Shown here one piece after another: positions 8,684 to 17,246 of a DNA stretch of 25,707 bases. Numbering within the stretch: position 1 is the first letter of the stretch; every line of letters starts with the position of its first letter. Made by a program: the position numbers and the translations under genes. Origin of the DNA: Saprospiraceae bacterium UBA3362 (lineage in GTDB: Bacteria; Bacteroidota; Bacteroidia; Chitinophagales; Saprospiraceae); contig DEQQ01000105.1 in assembly GCA_002360455.1 (NCBI GenBank), positions 1 through 25,707 of the forward strand, read 5' to 3'. The notes under the pieces are model-generated. The model had not been told where the DNA came from, did no database searches, and was given only the letters and a program-made list of their open reading frames with translations.

Positions 8684-10747
8684 ATGAAATTAAATAATAC
8701 AACAGTTGTCTCTGTATGCACAAAATACTTTAATTGCATTTTATCATTAACTATTGCCATCACATTCTCATTAGATATTGCAGCTCAATGTAATCGCCGG
8801 AATGACTCTCTTGAATTGGTGAAGCTATACAATGCAACTGATGGCCCAAACTGGACAAACCGTACAAATTGGCTTATTTTAGACAAAAGCATTAATACAT
8901 GGCATGGAATTACATTGGATGGTAATGGATGTGTAAGTTCAATCGAGTTGAGCAATAATAAATTAAAAGGAGATATAATAAATTTGAATTTTCCAAATCT
9001 TGTCACTTTGAATTTATATACCAACCAATTGACAGGCGAAATTCCCAACTTTGATAAATTACCTAATATGTCTCAATTATTGCTTGGAGTAAACCAACTC
9101 ACGGGAAATATTCCAAATTTTAACAAGCTACCGAATTTAACAACTCTTTATTTGGAAAGCAACAAATTTAACGGAACCATACCCAATTTTTCGTACTTAC
9201 TTAACTTAAGAAATATTAGGCTATTCAATAATCAACTCTCTGGCTCAATTCCCAACTTTGACAACCTTAGTAAACTATTATCCTTGAATCTAAGCGGCAA
9301 TCAACTTTCTGGAGATGTCCCCAATTTCAACAGGCTACCAAATTTAACAAATTTAAATTTAAGCACAAATCAACTTTCTGGGCCGATTCCTAATTTTGAT
9401 AAAATCATAAACCTGCAAAGTTTATTCTTAACCAACAACCTACTCAGCGGTCCAATTTCCAATTTCAGTTTCTTAGCCAAAGTTCAAAGAATTGAAATCT
9501 CAAATAATGTACTTTCCGGTTCAATTCCCAATTTTGATAAATTACCAAATTTACAATCGTTAAATTTATCTACGAATCAATTTACCGGAACTATACCAAA
9601 CTTTGATAAATTACCAGAGTTGAAAGCTCTTCAATTACAAGTCAATCAACTCACCGGATCGATCCCTAATTTTGATAAAATGCCTAATTTAACGCATCTT
9701 CAAGTTTCTGAAAATCAACTTTCAGGAACTGTCCCCAATTTTGATAAATTAGCTTCTTTACTTTGGCTCAGATTATACAACAATCAACTTACAGGCAATA
9801 TTCCGGATTTTACCTATTTACCTAGCTTAACAGATCTCAACTTAGCTAATAATAATTTTTCCGGCCCTATACCAAATTTTAGTCTAATACCAAACTTACT
9901 AAATTTAGATATCTCTAATAACAGGCTAAATGGTGCAATTCCAAATTTTAATAAAATTCAAAAAGTTCATACAATTACTCTAGCATCAAATGAACTCAGT
10001 GGCTCAATTCCAAGTCTTGTAGACCTACCGGAACTTCAATACTTTGATATCTCAAACAATCAACTTTCCGGCCATATTCCGGATTTTACAAATAACAAAA
10101 AACTACTTGAATTAAAAGTAGGCTCAAATTATTTTACATTTGAAAATTTGCTCAATTTCAAGAATTCTCTTGTCGATTATAAATATACACCTCAAATGAA
10201 ATTCTATAAAGACACGACTGTTACAATAGCACAAAATAAGAATCTAATCTTCGATTTAAAAATAGATTCCTCGATCAAATCAAACTCATATACATGGATC
10301 AATACTTCAAATTCCTCATGGGTCATGGATCCAAATCAAGATAAATCTTCAAATAAATATACTTTCAATAATCTGCAACTCAAAGATGCTGGAAAATATA
10401 TTGTACAAGTAAAAAACGATTCTTTGCCATTACTCACATTGGAAAGCAATTTAATTACTCTTGCGATCACGACAAAAAATAGTGACTCAAATGCTGCTTC
10501 AAGAGATGGAAATATAATTTGTTTTGCGAATCCAGTTAGAGATTATTTGACATGTGAACTTGAAGGACAAATAATTTCAATTCATCTAATAAGTGTATCA
10601 GGTCAGAAAATAGATTTAACTTCTTCTTTTAAGAAACATGAATCAGCTTTAGAAATTAATTTTAGCAATATAAGTTCAGGAGCTTATACTTTATGTCTAA
10701 GTACAGCAAGGGAAACCAAAAAAGCAAAAATAATTGTAGTGAAATAA
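8684..10747 (+). CDS. Secreted plant-type leucine-rich-repeat protein with T9SS sorting domain
   Basis: The 687-aa product has a long signal peptide (to about residue 35, IAAQ) and an N-terminal cap (SLELVKLYNATDGPNWTNR, then WHGITLDGNGCVSSIELS). From about residue 84 there are 17 leucine-rich repeats with unit LxxLxLsxNqLsGxIPNFdKLPn. A degenerate eighteenth unit and a beta-sandwich-like segment (QLKDAGKYIVQVKND) follow. The final 80 residues or so (FANPVRDYLTCELE, then LISVSGQKIDL, ending KIIVVK) match a T9SS type A C-terminal domain with the usual P in an altered YPNP position. It is thus a surface-displayed binding protein; the ligand is unknown. It starts 56 nt after the preceding gene and may belong to the same transcript. 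No intrinsic terminator is visible after it. Confidence 0.85.
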   Translation: MKLNNTTVVSVCTKYFNCILSLTIAITFSLDIAAQCNRRNDSLELVKLYNATDGPNWTNRTNWLILDKSINTWHGITLDGNGCVSSIELSNNKLKGDIINLNFPNLVTLNLYTNQLTGEIPNFDKLPNMSQLLLGVNQLTGNIPNFNKLPNLTTLYLESNKFNGTIPNFSYLLNLRNIRLFNNQLSGSIPNFDNLSKLLSLNLSGNQLSGDVPNFNRLPNLTNLNLSTNQLSGPIPNFDKIINLQSLFLTNNLLSGPISNFSFLAKVQRIEISNNVLSGSIPNFDKLPNLQSLNLSTNQFTGTIPNFDKLPELKALQLQVNQLTGSIPNFDKMPNLTHLQVSENQLSGTVPNFDKLASLLWLRLYNNQLTGNIPDFTYLPSLTDLNLANNNFSGPIPNFSLIPNLLNLDISNNRLNGAIPNFNKIQKVHTITLASNELSGSIPSLVDLPELQYFDISNNQLSGHIPDFTNNKKLLELKVGSNYFTFENLLNFKNSLVDYKYTPQMKFYKDTTVTIAQNKNLIFDLKIDSSIKSNSYTWINTSNSSWVMDPNQDKSSNKYTFNNLQLKDAGKYIVQVKNDSLPLLTLESNLITLAITTKNSDSNAASRDGNIICFANPVRDYLTCELEGQIISIHLISVSGQKIDLTSSFKKHESALEINFSNISSGAYTLCLSTARETKKAKIIVVK
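8933..10102 (+). repeat. Seventeen tandem 69-bp LRR coding repeats
   Basis: The first unit is 66 bases and the next sixteen are 69 bases, each encoding one 23-residue leucine-rich repeat with the near-constant block IPNF. The register is strict, with no unit gained or lost out of phase. Synonymous differences show that the copies are not recent. Confidence 0.85.
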
Positions 10748-11008
10748 TTCCAATTTTATAAATACTTGGCTCAATAATAAAGTCTTTCTTTCAAATTATT
10801 TCCAATCATTTTTGGATTCTAAAATAATGTTCGATTAAGGTAATTGCTCTATCCGATCGTGAATATGATTAAACAGAGCTTGTAAAATTCAAACAGTCCT
10901 ATAGGAATAAAGATTTTAATTGGTTAGCGATAGACCAAATTATGCCATTTTCCATTAAAGTTATTCTAAAAGTGAAAACGGCCTGCGAATATTCCGACAC
11001 CACCCCAC
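10748..11008. other. Intergenic region without recognisable features
   Basis: These bases separate the LRR gene from the 3' end of a decayed gene on the other strand. The part near 10970-11008 may still derive from the lost end of that gene. I see no terminator hairpin or ORF. Confidence 0.4.
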
Positions 11009-11749
11009 AAAGTCTTCAGTTTTTTCATTGGCTAAACGAAGATTGTTTTCTGATGATAGCAATGCAGCTTTGGTTTTCTCCAGCGCTTTTATAGTTTTGT
11101 CTATCCCATCGATGGCGTTTTAAAATTTACGACTTGCCAGTTCAAAATTTCTTCCGAAACCTTCTTAGACCTTGTTCATCTTATCATCAAAGTAAGTAAT
11201 ATCAAAATGTTGCCTTTTTACTATTGAAAGTTCAGCTTTATATTGGATAGAGCTCATTGCTACGTTGCGCAATAAAGTAATTATTGGAATAAAAAATTGA
11301 GGCCTTACAGCATCCATTTTTGGAAACTCGTGAGAAACCTCCCCAAAATTCAACGCTAATATAGAGTTACGCAAAAGCTCCCCTTGCTCCAGATATGTGA
11401 GACTTAGTGAAGCTCAAATAGATAATCTCCCGAATGGCAGAGGTATCTTTGTATGTATTGTTCAAGTTGAAAGTTTCACATTTTGAGACAGCTCAATTTC
11501 CTATTTGATTTACAGTTTATCCAATTCTTGAACATTTTTATTAAGCTGTTCTTGTAATTTATTTTTACTATTGACTTCTGTCAGCTAAACCGCGTTTACC
11601 TTTTCGTTTTCAGCAAATGCAAGCCGGTTGTGCATTTCCTCTTCGAATTGTTACTCACGAACTTGCTTGAGAATATCAGCAAAACCTGCTTCGTCAACTT
11701 TAAATGCTTTATGACAATGAGGGCAAAAGATTTCGTTCATACCTTCCAT
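11009..11749 (-). pseudogene. Decayed DUF2130-domain gene
   Basis: Reading the minus strand from ATG 11749 gives MEGMNEIFCPHCHKAFK and then FADILKQVRE, the zinc-ribbon start of DUF2130 proteins. In-frame stops follow within the next 100 codons or so. Further along (about 11165-11374) the text SHEFPKMDAVRPQFFIPI and ITLLRNVAMSSIQYKAEL is the conserved C-terminal DUF2130 block. It continues after another stop as GRNFELASRKF and then KAALLSSENNLRLANEKTED. The central nuclease-like part is missing, since the family is usually about 400-450 aa and only about 740 bases remain. Several stops plus the internal loss make this a true decayed gene. It begins 1 nt after the stop of the propeller lipoprotein gene, so it was once in that operon. 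Confidence 0.82.
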
Positions 11750-11750
11750 A

Positions 11751-12785
11751 TTATTTTAAAAAATTTTCAAATGTTGTTCCATTAAATTTAAATGCTCCAT
11801 TATTGTGAGTACCGAGCCACAGAACACCATTGTTGTCTTTGTAAATGCTGAATAATGTGATGTCTTTGGAATTAACTTGAACAGCAAAGTGTGTAATTTT
11901 CATTCCGTCGTATTTCCAAACGCCATCGCGATAGCTTACAAACCACAAATTATTTTCGTTGTCTATAGTCGTTGATAGATACTCATCAACATTGCTGTCT
12001 TTCTTACCATCAAGTCCACCAATACTTTTTATTCTTCTGTAGAATTTGTCGCTTTTGGCAATACTATCATTATATATTCTATAACGATATTCTGTATTGA
12101 ACCAAAAGTCACCATTTTTATCTTCTGTAATGGAACGAACGCCGTTTGCGCCTTCGTTACGAAATTCGGTTACATCTTCTTCGGTAATCCAATCTATAGT
12201 ATAGCCATCAAATCTACAAACTCCAACGGGGTTTGTGCCAAACCATAGGTTCCCCTTTTTGTCTTTGTAGATGCTGTAAATTTCAAAACGATTCGGGAGG
12301 TTTATCGGCTTGGGCAATTGCAATTCAAACAAAGTAATTCCATCGTAGCGATATACTTTTTCGTTTTGGAATGAATGTTTAAACCACATATCTTTAGGTT
12401 CAAGTTTCCAATCGTCACTGACAACAGGGAATAAGATCGAAAATTCTTTTCCATCAAATTTAACGATTGAAGATTTTGGATGACAACTTGTGAAATACAG
12501 GTTGCCGTTTTCATCTTCATTAATTTCGTCAATTCTGTTGTTAGGAAGACCGTGTTTTGTTGAGAAATTAATTATTGTTTTTCCATCATATTTATATACA
12601 CCTGTTTCCCAACTTCCAAACCAATAGACATTGTTTTTGTCCTGATATATCTTCATTATATTATGACCTAATTCCAAAACGGTGTCTCCTTTTACTTTCA
12701 CTTCTGCACCGATCCGAGGCTTCTTACTCTGCCCTTTACAAGAAGCAAATAAAAGCAAACCGAAAAAAAATAGTGTTGCTTTCAT
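11751..12785 (-). CDS. Two-component-regulator-propeller lipoprotein
   Basis: The product has 344 aa from ATG 12785 (12797 is possible). The further upstream start at 12854 is unlikely because it lies upstream of the promoter -7 element. The N-terminus FFFGLLLFASC is a lipoprotein signal with Cys16 as the lipid-bearing residue. At least six repeats of the Reg_prop type follow, with pattern I..IYKDKKGNLWFGT and then GVxxFDGxTI, spaced about 45 residues apart and expected to form a beta-propeller. In hybrid two-component sensors this module is the periplasmic ligand sensor. Here it stands alone, with no histidine kinase or DNA-binding part, so it may bind a ligand or partner at the membrane. 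The product is probably anchored in the periplasm or on the outer surface; the role is unknown. Confidence 0.82.
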   Translation of the reverse strand: MKATLFFFGLLLFASCKGQSKKPRIGAEVKVKGDTVLELGHNIMKIYQDKNNVYWFGSWETGVYKYDGKTIINFSTKHGLPNNRIDEINEDENGNLYFTSCHPKSSIVKFDGKEFSILFPVVSDDWKLEPKDMWFKHSFQNEKVYRYDGITLFELQLPKPINLPNRFEIYSIYKDKKGNLWFGTNPVGVCRFDGYTIDWITEEDVTEFRNEGANGVRSITEDKNGDFWFNTEYRYRIYNDSIAKSDKFYRRIKSIGGLDGKKDSNVDEYLSTTIDNENNLWFVSYRDGVWKYDGMKITHFAVQVNSKDITLFSIYKDNNGVLWLGTHNNGAFKFNGTTFENFLK

Positions 12786-12840
12786 TTGGTTTGTCATATA
12801 GAGTTGTGTTTGCTTTTTAATATACAATTTTAACTGATAG

Positions 12841-12874
12841 CAAAGATAATTCATTTTTATTGTTTTTTGGCCAA
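12841..12874 (-). promoter_or_regulatory. Promoter of the propeller lipoprotein gene
   Basis: On the minus strand TATCTTTG (12848-12841) matches TAnnTTTG exactly, with a TTG (12874-12872) 23 bases upstream as a -33 element. A transcript would start near 12834 and lead into ATG 12797 or 12785. This decides against the longer reading frame that begins at 12854. Confidence 0.55.
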
Positions 12875-13328
12875 TTCTGAATTAACAATCCTCACCGCAA
12901 TAATGGATAATTTTCTATTTGGTTAATGATTATGTTTTTTGCATTTTTAGTTTATCTAAAACTGTTTTAGTTAAATTTTCGGATAGAATTTGAATTCTTT
13001 GTCTTCGCTTTTAATAATAGATATGCTCAATAAAATTCTAGTTAAATTTCAAAGACAATGAGATTCAATTATTTTATTGTTAATGTATAAAAAAGTTGGA
13101 TAAACATGTCTAGTAGAATGAATTTCTTCTGTTCAAAGTTTTGCTTTTTTTTGAATTGGCTGTAGGTTGGCAGCTTAGGCAAAAGTCTGGCCATTTTTTC
13201 TTTATAAATTGTCGGTATCCATAGGCTTTCCCAACATATATGACCAGCCTTTTAGCTTGTTTTATCTCGCTGCAAAAATCCCAGAAAGGCCTGTTTATAA
13301 GGTATCTTAAGACGCTTCCGAAATATTG
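12875..13328. other. Divergent AT-rich intergenic region
   Basis: This region separates the minus-strand propeller gene from the plus-strand five-gene locus. No convincing gene is seen. A minus-strand frame of about 76 codons (13110-13340) lacks a normal start and was rejected. Promoters for both directions sit at the two ends. Confidence 0.45.
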
Positions 13329-13361
13329 TTTGAATTCATATTATAATTTATTATATATTTG
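13329..13361 (+). promoter_or_regulatory. Promoter of the amine-oxidase-like/di-heme locus
   Basis: TTTG at 13329-13332 and TATATTTG at 13354-13361 are separated by 21 bases. Both elements and the spacing fit the Bacteroidota housekeeping promoter. Transcription would begin about 13367, giving a leader of about 15 nt to ATG 13383. This makes the TTG at 13359 untenable as a start. It probably drives all five genes to 19871. Confidence 0.65.
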
Positions 13362-13382
13362 CATTTTGAATATGTACTTATA

Positions 13383-15137
13383 ATGGATAAGCGGACGAAA
13401 ATAAAATTCTTAGTGGCTATGATACTCTGGGTGGCCAATGTTTCCGGACAACAGCAGAAATTGTTTCCCAAATCCAATTCCCAAGATGAGCTCTATAAAG
13501 AGTACAATGAATATAGAGAAAAGGAATTGAATAAAATTGACACCATATTAAGATCCAAACTTCCAATACGCTACATTTATAGCCGAGACCCTCAGGCAAA
13601 TAAAGCACAGTCCATTTGTTTTAAAGATTCATTTTTTAATTTGTACACCTTCAATTTTGATTACAGAACATTTGATCGATGTGAGATTACTTCTGTTCAT
13701 CAGTTGAACAGAGCTGATTTGAATCCGGAATTGTTGGCCAAGTGTAGGATGGGAAATTGTTACAATGTTGAGATGTTTAATTACAATAAAAATATTACGA
13801 GTTTCGCAATAGTGGATGTTTTCTCTGAGAGGTTTCTATATGCAGATCATTATAGACACATCCAACCTCAGATATCCGACAGGATGAAGAATTTTGCTGT
13901 AGGATTGGTAGTCCAACATCCGGAGATTCAATCTGCCTTAGGATTTAAGCCTGACGAAGCGGATGTTATTATGGCAAGTACTAAAACTTCTTTGGCGCGA
14001 TCCAAATGCGAGAGATCACGACATCTTTGTGTAGCTCCAACTATCGTTCATAATGGCAAGGCGCTTTGGGCTATTGTAGATTTGACAGATAATGATATTG
14101 TCGGATATCGATGGACAGAAGTAGGATCTACGGATACGATTACTCAATCAAGTCCTACCGAAAAACAATTGCAGAATGATTACATCTACGATTGTTATTG
14201 TATCAAAGACAAAACATTCAAGAACGAATTTTGGGAGTTGGATTATGGATTGACAAGTTCAGACGGACTAAAGATTTCTAAGGTAAAATACAAAGGACAA
14301 AGCCTGTTGGAGAGCTGCAAGTTGGTAGATTGGCATGTAAGTTATTCTCCTACAGAACAATTTGGTTATAGCGATGCTGTAGGATGTCCTTATTATAGTT
14401 CTGCAGTGGTTGTTGCGGCTCAAACACCTCAATGGGATACCATAACAGAGAATGGCAAATTTGCAGGATTAAGGCTAAGTCAGGTGTATAGTTCCGATCT
14501 TTGGCCTATGCCGTGCAATTACAATTATGAACAAAAATATGAGTTTTATAATGATGGGAGAATAAGAATTGCTGCTGCCTCCATCGGTAGAGGATGTGGA
14601 ACCAATGCAACTTATAGACCATTGTTTAGAATCCATTTTGCGGGCAGCGAAAAATCGTTTTATCGATGGTCAGAACAGGACTGGACAAAAGCGGAACAAG
14701 AAACTTATTATGCTCAAACAGAAACGGATAAGCTTTCCGAAGAAAATTATTTATACAAAGTAGAGTCGGATCAATGGAGTTACGGAATTCAACCTTCCAT
14801 GGGTCAATTTGGGGATGGAGGTAAACAGGATTTGGCTTATACCTACTTAAGTCGATTTCATAAAGATGTTGACGAGGGAGAGTTGGATCTGCCTTCGCTT
14901 GGTCAATGTTGCAATAATAATTATGAGCAGGGTCCGGAGAAATTTATAAATGCAGTTCCGGAGTCACTTGCTAAGTCGGACTTCATAGTATGGTATGTTC
15001 CTCAAGCTAAAAATGATAATACAAGGGGAGCAGAATATTGTTGGGCAGAAACAGTTTCTGTTTTGGGAGTCAAACAATACAGAACGTATCCTTGCTTCAT
15101 GGGTCCAATGTTAATTCCGATTCATCATGAGAAATAG
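13383..15137 (+). CDS. Copper-amine-oxidase-like secreted protein, apparently lacking copper ligands (copy 1)
   Basis: The 584-aa product has a signal peptide (residues 1-22, ending VSG). The domain order resembles copper amine oxidases. An N2/N3-like part has IQPQISDRMKNFA, HPEIQSALG and then ALWAIVDLTDNDIVGYRW. The catalytic-domain start has SSDGLKISKVKYKG, KLVDWHVSY and YSDAVGCP. The topaquinone-site region NYNYEQKYEFYNDG puts Tyr380 at the cofactor position, and a late block reads SDFIVWYVPQAKND. Differences from the family are strong: N-Y-N replaces N-Y-D/E, the His-x-His copper pair aligns with Arg412-Pro-Leu414, and the third His (after WYxxG) appears as Asn/Asp. There are many Cys (CxC, GC, PC, GCG, CC, YCW). 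It may therefore be a non-copper relative or a pseudoenzyme. The next gene overlaps it by 11 nt. Homology call moderate; activity unknown. Confidence 0.65.
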   Translation: MDKRTKIKFLVAMILWVANVSGQQQKLFPKSNSQDELYKEYNEYREKELNKIDTILRSKLPIRYIYSRDPQANKAQSICFKDSFFNLYTFNFDYRTFDRCEITSVHQLNRADLNPELLAKCRMGNCYNVEMFNYNKNITSFAIVDVFSERFLYADHYRHIQPQISDRMKNFAVGLVVQHPEIQSALGFKPDEADVIMASTKTSLARSKCERSRHLCVAPTIVHNGKALWAIVDLTDNDIVGYRWTEVGSTDTITQSSPTEKQLQNDYIYDCYCIKDKTFKNEFWELDYGLTSSDGLKISKVKYKGQSLLESCKLVDWHVSYSPTEQFGYSDAVGCPYYSSAVVVAAQTPQWDTITENGKFAGLRLSQVYSSDLWPMPCNYNYEQKYEFYNDGRIRIAAASIGRGCGTNATYRPLFRIHFAGSEKSFYRWSEQDWTKAEQETYYAQTETDKLSEENYLYKVESDQWSYGIQPSMGQFGDGGKQDLAYTYLSRFHKDVDEGELDLPSLGQCCNNNYEQGPEKFINAVPESLAKSDFIVWYVPQAKNDNTRGAEYCWAETVSVLGVKQYRTYPCFMGPMLIPIHHEK

Positions 15138-16038
15138 AGTATTTGTTTTATTGTTGTTTATTCAGGCCACAATCACTTTACTGGCCCAAGAATTAGTCCC
15201 TTTATCAGATTGTAAGGGAAGTCCGTATTTTGTTACGAAACTTTCGCCACCGGGAATGAAAACCTATTTGAGTACAATTGAAAAATATAAAATTGGACTT
15301 TATGTTGTAGAACAATTTCCAAAGGATCCAAAATCGCCTCAAAAATTTTCCTATCCTTCATGGAAGGATGGAGGAACACTAGGATCGTTTGTGATTGCAC
15401 CAACAGGTCATGTTTATGTTTGCCCAACTCCATACATCAACAATTATTTTAACCCGCCCTGTAAACAAAATATATTGTATCGAATCCATTCAAACACCGG
15501 TGAAATGAAGCCAGTGTTTCAGTTTTATGGAGATAGTGTTTGCACAGATTTTGGATTGATGGGAATAAGTTATGACTGCGAGTCGGATTTGTTGTTTGTT
15601 TCTTCTATCAAAGGATCTGATCGGAATCAAGTAAAGGGCAAAATTTATTCTTTGCTTTGTACGCAGGATGATCAGTATCAATTAATAGACTCTCTTTGTG
15701 GGATAGATGCAATTGGACTTTCGCTGGTTAAGGTGGAAGGAGTAAAAAAATTGTTTTTTGGTGACCTTCGAGATAATTGTATTTCGAGTATTGAGCTAAA
15801 TAAAAATGGGAAATTTATTTCTAAACCAACTCAAGAAATTCGATTGGATGATGATCGTTTTATGGTCGAATATAAAGCAAAGAAAATTAGTTTTAGTCAG
15901 GAAAATACAATTAAAATTAATTTGATTCCTTTTGATTATAATTTTTCTGTTCCCGGCTCAGACCGAACTTCTTTTGTAGAGTACAGATACAATAAGGGTC
16001 AAAAGAATTGGAGCTTGATCAAGTTTGAATTTAATTGA
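15127..16038 (+). CDS. Secreted propeller-like partner protein (copy 1)
   Basis: The product has 303 aa with a signal peptide to about residue 20 (ITLLAQ). I do not recognise the family with certainty. Repeated strand patterns with G-x-Y/L and D-rich turns (GSFVIAPTGHVYVCPTP, NILYRIHSNTGEM, LLFVSSIKGSD, GKIYSLL, KKLFFGDLRDN, ISSIELN) suggest an all-beta, propeller-like fold. Its ATG lies inside the end of the previous gene (11-nt overlap), which points to translational coupling and a fixed ratio of the two products. A clear paralogue lies at 18963-19871 after the second amine-oxidase-like gene. The paralogues share D-C-K-G/Q-C-K-G at the mature N-terminus, PSW..G.LG, and a GSD-containing strand. 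A subunit or partner role for the upstream protein is inferred from that repeated pairing. Confidence 0.62.
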   Translation: MRNRVFVLLLFIQATITLLAQELVPLSDCKGSPYFVTKLSPPGMKTYLSTIEKYKIGLYVVEQFPKDPKSPQKFSYPSWKDGGTLGSFVIAPTGHVYVCPTPYINNYFNPPCKQNILYRIHSNTGEMKPVFQFYGDSVCTDFGLMGISYDCESDLLFVSSIKGSDRNQVKGKIYSLLCTQDDQYQLIDSLCGIDAIGLSLVKVEGVKKLFFGDLRDNCISSIELNKNGKFISKPTQEIRLDDDRFMVEYKAKKISFSQENTIKINLIPFDYNFSVPGSDRTSFVEYRYNKGQKNWSLIKFEFN

Positions 16039-16187
16039 TAAAAAAACATAGTCGGTGATATTGAATAGGCAACGATATTATACAACAAGTTGTTTAGCTC
16101 ATTTTATTTAATAAAAATGACTCATTAGATGATGTATAAATTGAAGGCCGATATTGATTTTCTATTCATACAGATTTATTGATAGGG

Positions 16188-17246
16188 ATGAGACAATTAA
16201 TTTATCTACTGATTGGTCTAATATTATTTATTGCATGTTTTCCTATAGAGGAAAAAAAACTGTCGGATAAATCTGCAATGATAGAGTTAGGTCATTTTCT
16301 ATTTTTTGATAAAGATCTGTCCTGGGATAGAAGCAAGTCTTGTGCGTCCTGTCACGATCCGCAATTGGGATTTGTAGATGGATATAAACGAGCATTGAAT
16401 GGGAATGCAGAGGTCCTATTGCGCAACACATCCTCTACCTTGAACATGCAAAATAGAACTATTTTTGGTTGGTCAAATCCAAGCATAAGCTCTCTTGAAA
16501 AACAAATGGAGCGACCTTTATTTGCAACCCATCCCGTTGAGATGGGATTGAAAGGAAAGGAGGGTGAAATTGTAAAGAGAATAATGCAAAAGGAGCAGTA
16601 TGCAAGCTTGTATCAAAAGGCCTTTTCTGTGGATATTAAGCAGTTGGAATTTCAAGAAATTGTAGATTGTATTGTTAGCTATGAATTCAAATTGCAAAGT
16701 AGAAATTCTAAGTATGATCAGTTCTCCAAGTCACGCGATACAGGGATTCTTAGTGTCTCGGAAAGGAATGGAATGAATCTATTTTTTTCTGCATCATTAT
16801 CTTGCTCAGCCTGTCATGGTGGTTTAGATTTTGATAGGGCGGCTTCCGGAGATCAATTTGCCAACACAGGCCTTTATAATTGTGATAATTCTTACCCTAT
16901 TGCTGATCTAGGCCTACAATCCCATACCGGCAATAAAGACGATAATGGAAAATTCAGGATTCCTAGTCTTAGAAATGTAATGATTACTTCGCCGTATTAT
17001 CATGATGGATCAGAATCAAATTTAGAAAGGGTCATAGAGAATTATGAACGCCGTGGGAGAAACAATAAGTCATTGGATTGTTTTGGAGATGGCGCTTTAC
17101 ATCCCTCCATCGACCACAGGTTAAAATCATTTACATTGTCTTATGATGAAAGGAAAGATCTAATCGCATTCCTCAATATACTTACAGATACAAGTTATTT
17201 GAATCAATATTTTTTTAATGATCCCTTTAATTGGAATTCTTTATGA
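16188..17246 (+). CDS. Di-heme cytochrome c peroxidase/MauG-family lipoprotein
   Basis: The product has 352 aa from ATG 16188; an upstream TTG adds three residues. The N-terminus LLIGLILFIAC is a lipoprotein signal with the acceptor Cys near residue 15. Two c-type heme sites are seen: CASCH (Cys52, Cys55, His56) and CSACH (Cys206, Cys209, His210), about 154 residues apart. Typical family blocks surround them: GHFLFFDKDLSWD, LRNTSSTLN, HPVEMG, FRIPSLRNVMITSPYYHDGS and NLERVIENY. This family uses hydrogen peroxide or a bis-Fe(IV) state to oxidise redox partners or side chains of partner proteins, as in bacterial CCP, MauG and MbnH. Which axial ligand serves the electron-entry heme cannot be fixed by eye. 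It sits between two amine-oxidase-like genes and overlaps the second by ATGA, so they are very likely its partners. Confidence 0.88.
   Translation: MRQLIYLLIGLILFIACFPIEEKKLSDKSAMIELGHFLFFDKDLSWDRSKSCASCHDPQLGFVDGYKRALNGNAEVLLRNTSSTLNMQNRTIFGWSNPSISSLEKQMERPLFATHPVEMGLKGKEGEIVKRIMQKEQYASLYQKAFSVDIKQLEFQEIVDCIVSYEFKLQSRNSKYDQFSKSRDTGILSVSERNGMNLFFSASLSCSACHGGLDFDRAASGDQFANTGLYNCDNSYPIADLGLQSHTGNKDDNGKFRIPSLRNVMITSPYYHDGSESNLERVIENYERRGRNNKSLDCFGDGALHPSIDHRLKSFTLSYDERKDLIAFLNILTDTSYLNQYFFNDPFNWNSL

Noticed and set aside
8933..10102. Regular 69-base repeats as a CRISPR-like array
   Set aside because: The period encodes in-frame leucine-rich repeats throughout, and there are no identical repeats with unique spacers.
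13110..13340. Minus-strand frame of about 76 codons with a CxxC (DFCLSC)
   Set aside because: No ATG or plausible start, bounded by stops, overlaps the promoter of the five-gene locus and resembles no family I know. A transposase remnant was considered but the match was too weak.
16082..16093. Inverted repeat ACAAC-AA-GTTGT upstream of the di-heme gene
   Set aside because: Short, single and in AT-rich DNA; no matching copy is seen at the locus promoter, so an operator is not supported.
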